Shown: positions 7,802 through 16,351 of the stretch, piece after piece
Numbering within the stretch: position 1 is the first letter of the stretch
How the letters are laid out: every line of letters begins with the position of its first letter
Source: a virus
Reading direction: 5' to 3' (one strand)
Virus record (IMG/VR): IMGVR_UViG_3300012351_000016
Location: 1 to 38,186 of that record
Length of the DNA: 38,186 nucleotides
Made by a program: the position numbers and the translations under genes
Notes under the pieces: model-generated
Told to the model about the DNA's origin: nothing
Databases searched by the model: none
The model's input: only the letters and a program-made list of their open reading frames with translations

Positions 7802-7868
7802 AGCTATTCCCCGATATCAGTGATGTTTTTCATAACAGATCACTCTGTTAAGCAGCCTCTATTCTTTG

Positions 7869-8071
7869 ACTGACGCCGCGCCCTGTTGCGAGTACGGCGA
7901 TAGGATACGTTGCCCTGACATACGTCGAGGCGGCGTAGTTGACTACGCCAAGTTCTGTGATGGCGGTTGAGCCAAGCGCAGCGGGGTCAGGAGTCGTAAT
8001 TTGGTTTGCAGCGTGTACGAGTCCATTTGCTGGTCCCTTGGCAAGCCGCTCCCATGCTGGAAACACCTTCA
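7869..8071 (-). CDS. Major capsid protein, exon 2
   Basis: The exon is 203 nt: two bases completing a Leu codon (T|TG) and 67 codons, starting KVFPAWERLAKGPANGLVH and ending GRGVS. The continuing frame runs into a stop inside intron 2. The sequence is like the region before the central domain of HK97-fold capsid proteins. It is flanked on both sides by group I intron ends. Confidence 0.75.
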
Positions 8072-8299
8072 CGAATCAAGTTGTTACTCACCCACAACAC
8101 TCTACTGTGAGCGGGGCACGCGATTTCTCCGTGCCTCTGCACCTTCTCGTATACGTGCAGATCAGACTATATCATGCCTTTCGGCCCTCGCGTTTAGTCG
8201 TTACGGTCTCTCTGCTTGCGCAGGTTGCCTCGGTGTCGCCCATGGAATGTGGGTATTCACCGATACAGCGAGGTTCTCAGACAGCGCAGCCTATACACT
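8072..8299 (-). ncRNA. Group I intron 1 of the major capsid gene (228 nt, no ORF)
   Basis: P1 pairs exon CAGCGU with GCGCUG (five Watson-Crick pairs plus U.G at the splice). P3 is CCTCGC/GCGAGG, P4 CGGTG/CACCG, P5 CCCA/TGGG, P6 ends in a TGC-GCAA-GCA GNRA hairpin, and P7 is GACTA/TAGTC. The 3' end carries GAGTAACAA then a terminal G. Removal joins GCG T|TG AAG and keeps frame. Compact size and the lack of an ORF suggest it depends on another factor for mobility or is fixed. Confidence 0.88.
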
Positions 8300-8636
8300 A
8301 CGCTGCTGGGCCAATTGTTGAGCTTAGCGCGTAAAGGGTCGGTTCCAGGTCCTGACGGATCAACGGAGACCCGTCTGTCAGGCCAGATGCTGTCCCTGAC
8401 CCCAAAATGTTCTTGGTGACAGTTGGGATAAAGGGCGCGTTGTACATTTCGCCAACCACTTTTTTACTGATTTCTCCGCTCTCGTCGCGGGGGGCAGGCT
8501 GGCTCATCATGTAGCGTAACTGGCGGTCAAGTTGCGTGGTGTTCATGGTCAGGAGGCGATCAATCTGCTCCTGCCTGCGAATCATATATACCTGGTCGCT
8601 GGGATGCATGACCTCGGTAAAGGAATTGTCGGCCAT
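8300..8636 (-). CDS. Major capsid protein, exon 1 (N-terminus)
   Basis: ATG 8636 follows GAAAGGA. The exon encodes 112 residues plus one base (MADNSFTEVMHPSDQVYMIRR ... ALSSTIGPAA) and then meets a TAG inside intron 1. Without splicing, translation would stop at residue 112. With all three introns removed the gene encodes 416 residues, a normal size for an HK97-fold capsid protein. The gene follows the protease and head-associated genes, as in most siphoviruses. Confidence 0.85.
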
Positions 8637-8725
8637 AGCCGTCCTTTCATTGGGCGTGCTTGGCTGGCTTCGGTTGCCTGAATAGGATGCTATCGCAGAC
8701 GCTCTTTCAGCGTCGCACTAGAGGG

Positions 8726-9956
8726 CTAGTCGCCCTCGTGGATAATCGGAACGAGTACTTCTCGTCCCTGGTAGTAGTTGTCCATGTCCTGAATGCTCAT
8801 GATGGACATCTGGTCGTTACTCAGTTGTGGGCGCTGGTGGATGCCGTGCCCATAAGGCCACAGGCGGCATTTCACGCCGTCGCCGCGCTTCTGAATAGCG
8901 GTATTGGTTCTCAATTGTTCTGGCGTCTGCGCCTCTATGTGCACAGGTTTATCGCCATTGAACCCGCTGAGGGGGCTGCGTCCGGCGAAGGTCGTAGGTC
9001 GCCCTAAACCATTTCCCTTGAGTGCGCCAATTTGCTGATTTAAGGTTAGTAGCTCATTATTCGCATTGGTAAGTTGCCGCTGGATGTCGGCGACATCAGG
9101 CGGTGTATTCGGCATCGTGATGACCTGGATAGGAGCAGGAGGGGGCGTCTCTACCACGGGCGTGACAGGGGCGGGTGAACCAGCAGGCAGAGCAGGCACC
9201 TCAACGCCTAAGCGCAGCGCGATGTAGTCAGCGCTGTGGACAAGGTGTGTCCCTGCCTCTCTGAGGGCCACAAGGTAATCGCGAAAGGCGATGCTGTTGT
9301 CACCCTCAAGGGTCACGCCATCGGCGCGGTTGCCTTGTGGGTCTACCGCAGCGAAGCCAAGGGTCTTGCCCAGGCCGTTATAGGCAAGCAGGAGCGATGG
9401 GTCGAAGGACTTATTGGCGCGTCCTGTACTGTCGTTATTGTCGGCGTTGTTGGCCCGTCCTGGGTTGCTCTGTGCATCGTTTGGCGTGGGTATGCTACTA
9501 TTGACTCCGCTGCCGCTTGCTGTAGCAGCACGTGGCTCGTTCCAGTCGTCCTGGTCGCCATCCCCATCGGGTTGCCCGCCATCCCCGTCCAGGTTGCCCG
9601 TGTGGTCGTGGAGATGCGAGTTGGAGTTGTTGTGGTTATGCGCGTGGCTGTGGGATGCATCGCCTGGGCCGTGGCTGTGGTCGTGGCTATGCGACCCCAA
9701 GAGTGGCGCGTGATAGTTGGCTGCGTCGAGGGTCGTAAGTTCTTCGTCCTCAACGTCCTGGGTTTCGATGCTTTCAGACGGCATCTCTTTCTCCTTTGTG
9801 TCGGTTCCTGAACCGAAATGAGCTTGACGCCGCTTGATACGGCCTCCGATAATCCCTTGTTCTGCACTGTTGTATTGGCTACGGTTTGATGCGTCGCCCC
9901 AGCGAGAGGCGGCATTGTCGGCGTGAGCCTTGTCATGACAGGGGTAGCGATAGTTG
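8726..9956 (-). CDS. Head-associated (scaffold-like) protein, exon 2
   Basis: The frame is open upstream of its first ATG and continues NYRYPCHDKAHADNAASRWG directly onto exon 1 once intron 4 is removed. Exons of 203 and 1231 nt give 1434 nt, 477 residues. The order is: an N-terminal KWSSVPDGQWGDP...NYRYPC module ending about residue 110 (resembling the DUF6582-type module near prohead proteases); a His-rich stretch near residues 156-186 (SHSHDHSHGPGDASHSHAHN); an Asp/Gly-rich linker; a Pro-rich linker; and a coiled coil (VADIQRQLTNANNELLTLNQ). Lying between protease and capsid genes, it may scaffold the prohead. Confidence 0.75.
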
Positions 9957-10185
9957 CGTTTTGTTACTCATACAGTAGTACGGGCATGGACATTTCTGCC
10001 ATGCTCTCACCATTCCTGGTGAGTTCGGCCTGTAACATCATCCTGTAAAACAGGAGCCTCTCGTTCAGTCTCTACGGGTGAAATTGCTTCTTCCCTCGGT
10101 ATTTTCCACTTGTTGCAGTTGGGAGGTTCACCGATATAAGAGAGGTTTTCGTGAGCAGTTACCCACTCACGCCGCCATTTTGTTA
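9957..10185 (-). ncRNA. Group I intron 4 in the head-associated gene (229 nt, no ORF)
   Basis: P1 is CCGU/GCGG with U.G at the splice. P2 is GTGAG/CTCAC, P3 CCTCTC/GAGAGG, P4 CGGT/ACCG, P6 GGG/CCC, and P8 is a CCTG/CAGG hairpin. P7 is GACTG with CAGGC, which has one A/G mismatch. The 3' end is GAGTAACAAAACG. Splicing GT|C restores Val-Asn-Tyr in a GDPVNYRYP motif that is continuous in related proteins, which fixes both splice sites. P3-P6 sequence is close to intron 3, so these two share recent ancestry. Confidence 0.9.
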
Positions 10186-10388
10186 ACGGGGTCTCCCCAT
10201 TGCCCATCCGGTACACTCGACCACTTGCTAGGCTTTGTGACGTTACCGCCATCCTTCACACCAATACCATAGCGTGCAGATCGAGCCTTTTGCGCGGCTT
10301 TGCCACCGTCGCCGCCATCAGCCGCCAGCGTGCGTATCCTGGCGAGTAAATCCTGCTCATCGGTGGCCGAGAGCACCGTTAATTGCAT
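10186..10388 (-). CDS. Head-associated (scaffold-like) protein, exon 1
   Basis: ATG 10388 has AAGGAG 7 nt upstream. The exon encodes 67 residues plus two bases of a Val codon, MQLTVLSATDEQDLLARIRT through KWSSVPDGQWGDP. The unspliced frame adds only a few intron-coded residues before a stop. The open frame upstream of ATG 10388 overlaps the divergent homing gene's leader and is not used. Confidence 0.8.
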
Positions 10389-10403
10389 AAGAGACTCCTT
10401 ATG

Positions 10404-10412
10404 TGCTAGAAT
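10404..10412 (+). promoter_or_regulatory. Extended -10 promoter of the Vsr-like gene
   Basis: TGCTAGAAT is followed 7 nt later by GGGAGG and ATG 10435. It lies about 20 bp from the divergent start codon at 10388. Confidence 0.45.
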
Positions 10413-10434
10413 ATGATTGGGAGGAACCTCACAC

Positions 10435-11283
10435 ATGGAAGAACCAGTTCGGCAATGTGAGCATTGCCAAAAGATACTTGTGCGTCGAGAGAAAGAAAAA
10501 CCAGTACGGTTTCGTACACGTCGTTTCTGTTGTACACGTTGTTTCTACCATCACAGGAGTGGGCTTACCTATGGCCTACTTCGCAATTGCCAGTATTGTG
10601 GACAATTGCTAGTACAGCATCAAAAAGAAAGCCCTTCTGCTTTTGAACGAAGATTATCTTGTGATAAGGCGTGCGCTAATCGTTTCAAAAATGATTTGGT
10701 GCGCGGTAAACCCAACCCAAAGCTACAGGGGAGCAACAATGGTATGTGGGGTAAAACCCACACGGCAGAAGCACGTGAAATTCAGAGGCAGTCAGCACTG
10801 GCGCATCCGCTGTCGAAAGAAAAGCGTCAGGAGATGGCACTCAACCAGATAGGAAGAAAGCACCGTCAGAAGACGAAGGACAAAATGTCTGACTCCCGTA
10901 TCCTCTGGTGGAGTAAGCAACCGGAAGAAACAAAAGATCAACTCCGACAGAGTTTTATAGAAAATCTCCCTGCACGCCCACGTTTCAGAAAGACAGGCAT
11001 CGAGAGACGCATCGCAAAAGAACTAGACACTCTTGGTATTCAGTACCTTTGGAACACGCCTCTTCTTGGGAAATTCAATGTAGACTTCCTGCTTGAAGAG
11101 TACCGTGTCGTTATCGAATGCGACGGTGAGTACTGGCACGGCCTTCCTGAGATGATGGCTCGTGATGTCATAAAAGACAAAGAGATACCGGAGGCAGGTT
11201 ACACGCTCATTCGCCTTGAGGAAAGAGACATCAACCATAACCTAGACGATTGCGCGCAGCGAATTGTAGATGCGCTGTGCTAA
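10435..11283 (+). CDS. Vsr-like (EDxHD-type) homing endonuclease with NUMOD3-like motifs
   Basis: ATG 10435 follows GGGAGG; 282 residues. The N-terminus has paired Cys motifs (CEHCQK, CCTRCF, CQYCGQ, then CDKAC) that look like zinc knuckles. The middle has NNGMWGKTHTAEAREIQRQS and similar repeats of the NUMOD3 DNA-binding type. The C-terminus has a Vsr/DUF559-type nuclease core (ERRIAKELDTLGIQY ... FNVDFLLEEYRVVIECDGEYWH) with the D, E and D/H residues expected. The gene is antisense to the head operon and its 3' end overlaps the protease gene by 42 nt. It sits about 250 bp from intron 4, which has no ORF of its own. Confidence 0.85.
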   Translation: MEEPVRQCEHCQKILVRREKEKPVRFRTRRFCCTRCFYHHRSGLTYGLLRNCQYCGQLLVQHQKESPSAFERRLSCDKACANRFKNDLVRGKPNPKLQGSNNGMWGKTHTAEAREIQRQSALAHPLSKEKRQEMALNQIGRKHRQKTKDKMSDSRILWWSKQPEETKDQLRQSFIENLPARPRFRKTGIERRIAKELDTLGIQYLWNTPLLGKFNVDFLLEEYRVVIECDGEYWHGLPEMMARDVIKDKEIPEAGYTLIRLEERDINHNLDDCAQRIVDALC

Positions 11284-12174
11284 AACGCCTCGTTCATCAT
11301 CAGGTAGGTCAGCATACTTCCGTCCCTCTAGTAGCGTCTCAGCCATGCGTAGTACTCGTCTTGTGTCGAGGGTGAGAGCTGCTTCTGCGCCTTTCCCCCA
11401 GGACGCCTGAAGCAGCTCCATCACCTGGGGACGGGTGAGTTCTTGCTCTTTGCCGTTACCATTTTTCATCACGAAGATAGAACGAGCGGGCTGCCAGAAC
11501 AACTGTTGTTCGGGCGTCCGTCGCGCCTGTACCTCGCTAAACGCCTTGCGTTCGCTAGCCCCAAGTTTGAGTGTTAATTTCTCATAGTCATAGGAAAAGA
11601 GGGATTTCACGGTCGGGGCGAGCTTCAATGCCTGGTCGTAGTCTTCTTCACTTAACACGCGGGTGAAGACGCCGCCGATGGCGTTCTCAACCCAGCACCT
11701 TCTGTTGGCAGGGATGCCAACCACTGACCATTCCACGGGGGTGATCGACTGGATGACAATGGGGTCGTCTGCCAAGCTCTCTGTTTCCCCTGCGAAATCC
11801 CACTTGTTGACCATGCAGCCAATCGAGCAGCCGTGTTTGTGCCCGTCGTGAATTTGTTGCAATGTCTGCGCGGCGGGCGGGTTTTTGACGTCGGTATCGA
11901 CCAGCAGGCTCACGTCCAGGAAACCGTCAGATGAAACGATGTCAGGAATCGCCGCCAGTTTTCCATACAGGTCATGGGGCAGTTCGTACTTGTGGTTGAG
12001 GAAAATATTCATGCCCACAAGGTTGGGTGCCTGCATCTCTTGCAGCGCCTCGATTGCCATGCGGTTCTTCTGCACGTCCTGTTCTGTAGAACTTCCTGTC
12101 ATGCGTACAGCAGTGGGCTGCGCTTCCCCTAAAGGCACCAGGGAAGCGGTATAGATGCGAAAATCAACGGTCAT
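11242..12174 (-). CDS. Prohead serine protease (HK97 S78-like)
   Basis: This 310-residue protein starts at ATG 12174, overlapping the upstream stop. Features match caudoviral prohead proteases: a His in FLNHKYELPHDLYGK near residue 62, the Ser-containing HKHGCSIGCMVNKW near residue 115, and the conserved EWSVVGIPANRRCW. It would mature the prohead by cleaving scaffold and capsid proteins. The C-terminal extension (ARRTPEQQLFWQ ... QVMELLQASWG) is longer than the protease core and may act as scaffold. Gene order portal, small acidic gene, protease, scaffold-like gene, capsid supports the call. Confidence 0.8.
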   Translation of the reverse strand: MTVDFRIYTASLVPLGEAQPTAVRMTGSSTEQDVQKNRMAIEALQEMQAPNLVGMNIFLNHKYELPHDLYGKLAAIPDIVSSDGFLDVSLLVDTDVKNPPAAQTLQQIHDGHKHGCSIGCMVNKWDFAGETESLADDPIVIQSITPVEWSVVGIPANRRCWVENAIGGVFTRVLSEEDYDQALKLAPTVKSLFSYDYEKLTLKLGASERKAFSEVQARRTPEQQLFWQPARSIFVMKNGNGKEQELTRPQVMELLQASWGKGAEAALTLDTRRVLRMAETLLEGRKYADLPDDERGVLAQRIYNSLRAIV

Positions 12175-12596
12175 GCCTTTGTTCCCCTACTGCCACGTAC
12201 GCGCACAGCGGTGTGCGTACCTACTGCTGTAGCTTGCGGCTCTTTCTCAGCGCTTTCCTCAGCCTCTTCCCGCTCTGCTTCAGCGTCTGGTTGAGGTCTA
12301 TCTCCTGCTTCCACCGATTGTCCAGACTCCGCTGTCTCCGCGCTTGTTTCTGGTGTTCGTGTTTCTTCTTGCGTCGCGTCAATGATTTTCTCCTCTGGCT
12401 CGACCATGAGGTAGCGATGTGAGACGCCGTTGGTCAGGTGCAGTTTCAGGTTATCGGTGGTGTACGGTTTTCCCTGACGCAGATCAAGTTGCAAAATTGC
12501 CTCCATCGTGCCATCGTCGCGTTCAAGCAGCACCACGCCACGCAAGCAGGTGATGTCGTCGGTGGTAATGATGTTGGCATCATCGGGGTGATACAT
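12171..12596 (-). CDS. Acidic protein between portal and protease genes
   Basis: ATG 12596 follows AAGGAGAGG and lies inside the last 17 nt of the portal gene, so translation is probably coupled; 141 residues. The N-terminal half is globular (DDITCLRGVVLLERDDGTME). The C-terminal half is Glu/Ala-rich and disordered (EAEREEAEESAEKEPQ), ending in a basic tail (RVRGSRG). I do not recognise a family. Position and charge fit a head-assembly accessory. Confidence 0.6.
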   Translation of the reverse strand: MYHPDDANIITTDDITCLRGVVLLERDDGTMEAILQLDLRQGKPYTTDNLKLHLTNGVSHRYLMVEPEEKIIDATQEETRTPETSAETAESGQSVEAGDRPQPDAEAEREEAEESAEKEPQATAVGTHTAVRVRGSRGTKA

Positions 12597-14967
12597 ATGC
12601 CTCTCCTTGTTGGTAGTAGCGCGGTGCCCAACGCTTGCCTGGCTCACGTCCATCAAATTTATGCAGCGACAGCGATGGTTGTGTCTGCGACTCTCCCTGC
12701 TCTGGATACTGCTCGTCACCTAACGGAAAGCCCTTGCGGTCGTCACAGATCACCAGCGTCACCGTGTCAAAGGAGAGTGGGAGCGCTGGGACACTCTCGA
12801 TTGGCATGGGCGCGTCCGCCGCGATGTACGCGAGGGTGATATGCGGGGTGAAGCCGTGATTTTTTGCCACGAAGTAGTGCTCGCGCTCTATTTCCGCGAC
12901 CAGTTTGGTACGAAACTCGGCAAGTCCTGGGATATCAACGCTGGCGTAGACGGGCGTGAGTCCTCCGTCTTCATCCTCTGCATTGAAGCGTCCAATGCCT
13001 GCGACAGAGCCACTCAGTGGGATGCTTTCTGAGGCAACAGCGGCAATCGCCTGTTTGAGGCGGTTAGGTTTGCTAAAGGGCGTCAGGAAGTCCTGCGGCT
13101 CGTCGTTCTTGTCTCCCAGGTAAGCGAGGGTAATGTGCAGGTCTTGCACAGGCTCACCGCCAGGAATAGCTAACTGCGCCGCGATGTCTGGCGGGATGAT
13201 GAGCGCCACCATCGCGCCAGTATGGTTGGCACCTGTCGCCTGATAGTCTGGTATCAGTGCTTTGGTAGGTGTAGGAGTGGTCGCGGCGTTCTGTCCTGCC
13301 CCTCCTGTAGGGGTAGAGCGTTGGCTCGCTAGTGGGACATTACTTTTGCCACTCACGGTGTCGGGGTCTGGCTCATCGGTTGGCCCACTTGATGGGTCTT
13401 GCGCTCCCATTTCCCCTGCCAGTGGCGGCGGGCTGTAGTCGCCGGTGTTGCCACCATCGTAGGATAGCCAGGGAACAGGGCCAAAGCGCGTTGGGACGTA
13501 GAAGGTGTTGCCGCCAGGCACCGGCTGGTCGCCACGCAGTTCAAGTACCTGATTAAGCGTCATCGAGGGTAGTCCGATGAGGCTGTCTTTGGCAATCGTC
13601 GCGGCGCGTTCGGCATGCATCTGTCGCGCCGTCTCACTGACCTCTGGATAGACAATACGCAAGTTCAACTCGTCCATATTCACACGGTCGTCTGCTAGGC
13701 GAGGCGCATAATCAAACAACAACTCGCGATTCAGTTGCTCTTCCAGCAGCAAAAGGAGCGGAATAAGGCCGGTGTCTTCAAAGATTTGCTGCTGGGAGTC
13801 GCCGGTGGCTTTGTTGATGTCAAAGGTGACGCCCAGTTGTTGCGGCGATATCTGAAAAATGGCGGCGATCTTGCGTAGCAGATATATCTGCCACTCCATC
13901 CATTGATTGTCCTTAGCTGATTGTGTCAGCGGGAAGACTTTGGCTTCGGCGCTGCCGCCAAGCAGGAACAGTTCCTTACGCCCCATGAGTTCTTGTTCGT
14001 ACATCGTGCGCAGGTTCAGGATTTGTCCAGGGGTGGCATTGAGCAACTGGATGAGGTGCGGCGGCGGTTTGTGGTCAACCATGCCGCGTGCACTTTTAGA
14101 AGCAGCCTGGTCGGCCTGAATGGTATCGTACAACACTTGCACCGGCGAGAGGCCGTAGCGATGCGTCGCGGAGTTGGCGATAAACACAATGCACTCATCG
14201 TTGAAGAGTGGTACGTCAGGTCCGGTCTGGGCGGCAGGAGTAAACAGGTAGCGATAATCTCTTGGGTCGCCCTGCCAGTTAGGCAAAATCGCAATGGTCG
14301 CGCCGTCTTCGTAGTACAGGTTTTGTGGGATGCGCTGCGCATTCATGTCTTTTGAGATGACGCCACGGTCAAGCACCAGGATGTCCTCAATCACCGGCTC
14401 AATGAGCGAGCGGTAGGAGTCGCGCATTTCGTTGGGCTGGTTGAGCAGAAACTCGACCTTGCGCATGATGCTCCGATTGTACGGCTTGAGTGGGTTCTTG
14501 GGCATCACGGCAATGTCGGCACGCCCGATTTGCTGGCGACGCACATTGATGGCAGCGCGTGCCCATGGATTGGTATCCGCCAGTTGCCTGAGCATACGCG
14601 AGTTGTTGACATAATTCGGCATGTCTCGCGTGCCAGACCAACCACTAGCAATCGGGCTGGCCTGCGGGGTGCTGCCTGTAGGGGAGTGAGACAGCGTGAT
14701 ATCAGGGCGGGTGAGCGCGTCTTGCCTTGCGTCCTCACGCCGTTTGATGCCTTCCAGGTAGGACGCCAGTTTCGGGTAGCGGTTGAGCACGTTTGCGGCG
14801 TCGCGCAGGTCAAGCACCTGATCGTACTGGTTGCCTGTCCTGCCTGCTGTTGCGACAGCCTGCGTATCCGCCACAGCAAGCGCTCGCATGAGTTCCTGGT
14901 ACGCCTGCTGCACGTCAGGTGGCGTGCGCGGTGCAGCAGTGGTTTGCTTGCGGCGTCGGCGTGTCAT
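12580..14967 (-). CDS. Portal protein fused to a 2H phosphoesterase (LigT-like) domain
   Basis: A 795-residue protein; AAAAGGA precedes ATG 14967. Residues about 120-530 are a phage portal (TNPWARAAINVRRQQIGRAD ... IAAIFQISPQQLGVTFDINKATG), which forms the dodecameric DNA gate at one capsid vertex. A Pro/Gly/Ser-rich linker follows (about 535-595). The C-terminal 190 residues carry two HxT motifs, LHITLAYLG and FTPHITLAYI, about 95 residues apart, the signature of 2'-5' RNA ligase/cyclic phosphodiesterase folds. No stop or frameshift separates the parts. A typical portal is 400-550 residues, so the extra domain is a true addition. It may process RNA ends or cyclic nucleotides; this is inference. 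Confidence 0.85.
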   Translation of the reverse strand: MTRRRRKQTTAAPRTPPDVQQAYQELMRALAVADTQAVATAGRTGNQYDQVLDLRDAANVLNRYPKLASYLEGIKRREDARQDALTRPDITLSHSPTGSTPQASPIASGWSGTRDMPNYVNNSRMLRQLADTNPWARAAINVRRQQIGRADIAVMPKNPLKPYNRSIMRKVEFLLNQPNEMRDSYRSLIEPVIEDILVLDRGVISKDMNAQRIPQNLYYEDGATIAILPNWQGDPRDYRYLFTPAAQTGPDVPLFNDECIVFIANSATHRYGLSPVQVLYDTIQADQAASKSARGMVDHKPPPHLIQLLNATPGQILNLRTMYEQELMGRKELFLLGGSAEAKVFPLTQSAKDNQWMEWQIYLLRKIAAIFQISPQQLGVTFDINKATGDSQQQIFEDTGLIPLLLLLEEQLNRELLFDYAPRLADDRVNMDELNLRIVYPEVSETARQMHAERAATIAKDSLIGLPSMTLNQVLELRGDQPVPGGNTFYVPTRFGPVPWLSYDGGNTGDYSPPPLAGEMGAQDPSSGPTDEPDPDTVSGKSNVPLASQRSTPTGGAGQNAATTPTPTKALIPDYQATGANHTGAMVALIIPPDIAAQLAIPGGEPVQDLHITLAYLGDKNDEPQDFLTPFSKPNRLKQAIAAVASESIPLSGSVAGIGRFNAEDEDGGLTPVYASVDIPGLAEFRTKLVAEIEREHYFVAKNHGFTPHITLAYIAADAPMPIESVPALPLSFDTVTLVICDDRKGFPLGDEQYPEQGESQTQPSLSLHKFDGREPGKRWAPRYYQQGEAYVSPR

Positions 14968-14987
14968 GTGGGCATCCTTTTCCGTGG

Positions 14988-16331
14988 CTATACGAAACCA
15001 AGCGTCTGTTGAATGAAACGCATCGAGGCCGCAATCTGCTCCTGGCGCTGCATTAAGAAAGCGTCGTCTATCTGCTCTGGCAGGGGGATGCCGTCTGGCA
15101 TGGCTTCTGCGGTGATGGTAGCAAAGGGAATGTCACCCATATCGCGTGCTTTCCAGGCCACGAGCGCGAGTGATATTACGGTATCATCGTGTTCCCCAGA
15201 GGGCGCTTCGTATTGCACATTGTTATGCAGCGTATAGTAGTAGGAAAACAGGCGTAGTTCGTTGATGAGTATCGTGATGGGAGGAAAAGTAATTGCGACG
15301 CGCTCTAACATGATGGAGAGGTTGCGAATGAGTTGCTCTTTCATGACGTTGGTGAATTTATGTCCGGTGATAATCACGTCATAGTTGCGCACTTGCTCTA
15401 AGAGTGGGTCGCCGACGCCGGTCGCGTCCATTTCCACGGGCGCGTAGTTGTACCAGTGCGCAATACTCACCACCTTCTCAACCTGGAAGGTGTAGTCGAT
15501 CTTATTAAAACGTTCCCAGTAGTCCACATGCATGGTGTGCAGGTTGAGCACGGTCACAACAGAGAAGTCTTCGTGCTTGGCAGGGTCCCACCCGATGAGG
15601 TACATCGTGCCAGGGATAGGGTCGAGCATGTCTCCCTGTGTGCAGGCGTCGATGTTGTGAAACACACCGGCGCTGCCTTCCAGAAATTCTGCATCGTACT
15701 CCTGCTTGAACACATCCTCTGGTGTAGTACGTTTCGCCTCTTCAATTTCTTTTGCGGGGATGTAGGGGTTAGCACTAGTCGGAAAGGTAAAGGACTCCCA
15801 ATCCTCTTCGGCAGGGTCAAGGCCGCGCTGAAAGATGCGCCAGAACCAGTTGCGCCCGCGTGGGGTGCCAATGAAGATCACACGACCACCTGTGTCGGCA
15901 AGCGTTGGTCGCAGCGCCTCTGTCCAGGCTTGCTCCATGATCTGCGCGCACTCATCCATCACGAGGAAGCCAATACCAGAGCCGCGTAAATTGTCGTAGC
16001 GTTCCGCAGAGGAAAATTGAATAACCGAGCCGTTGATGAGTTCCAGGCGCATTTCGCTCTTGTTCGGGTCGGAAGCAAACACGCCTTTGAGCGCCTTAAT
16101 CATCATACGGAAGGCGATCATGGCCTGCCGATACGTGGGAGCGACCCACATCGACATCGACTCATTGTTTTCGAGGGCGTACTTTGCCATCTCGTTACAA
16201 CACGCTAAGGTCTTGCCAAACCTTCTTCCGCAGGCTAAAACTCTGAACCTTGCCTCAGAACTATGCAAGGTCATCTGGGATTTATGTGGCGCATAAAGCT
16301 GGACTTTGAGTGGCTCCTGCGCTGTTGTCAT
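14988..16331 (-). CDS. Terminase large subunit
   Basis: A 447-residue protein; AAGGGG precedes ATG 16331. The ATPase domain has Walker A CGRRFGKT near residue 34, Walker B FLVMDECA near 125, and a coupling motif IFIGTPRG. The nuclease domain has acidic residues in GWDPAKHED, EMDATGVGD and EHDDTVISLAL, as in RNase H-fold terminase nucleases. It packages DNA through the portal encoded 20 nt downstream. All expected motifs are present, with no intron. Confidence 0.92.
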   Translation of the reverse strand: MTTAQEPLKVQLYAPHKSQMTLHSSEARFRVLACGRRFGKTLACCNEMAKYALENNESMSMWVAPTYRQAMIAFRMMIKALKGVFASDPNKSEMRLELINGSVIQFSSAERYDNLRGSGIGFLVMDECAQIMEQAWTEALRPTLADTGGRVIFIGTPRGRNWFWRIFQRGLDPAEEDWESFTFPTSANPYIPAKEIEEAKRTTPEDVFKQEYDAEFLEGSAGVFHNIDACTQGDMLDPIPGTMYLIGWDPAKHEDFSVVTVLNLHTMHVDYWERFNKIDYTFQVEKVVSIAHWYNYAPVEMDATGVGDPLLEQVRNYDVIITGHKFTNVMKEQLIRNLSIMLERVAITFPPITILINELRLFSYYYTLHNNVQYEAPSGEHDDTVISLALVAWKARDMGDIPFATITAEAMPDGIPLPEQIDDAFLMQRQEQIAASMRFIQQTLGFV

Positions 16332-16351
16332 GGGCCACCCCTTTTATTTAC

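Larger units (their letters stand above)
6541..7868 (-). ncRNA. Group I intron 2 of the major capsid gene (1328 nt) with an antisense homing gene
   Basis: The minus-strand core has P1 CAGU/GCUG, P2 UAACAGA/UCUGUUA, P3 CATCAC/GTGATG, P4 TGATATCG/CG(A)ATATCA, P7 GACTA/TAGTC and the terminal GAGTAACAA block. About 1.1 kb between the two P4 strands is filled by a plus-strand LAGLIDADG gene with its own promoter, so the homing gene is antisense to the intron. Without it the intron would be near 230-250 nt, like its neighbours. The 5' splice site (after T7869) is the least certain of the four. Confidence 0.8.

Noticed and set aside
9236-9811. Long plus-strand hydrophobic frames opposite the head-associated gene
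   Set aside because: They are the complement of the His/Asp-rich coding segment, which creates artificial Val/Ala-rich frames.
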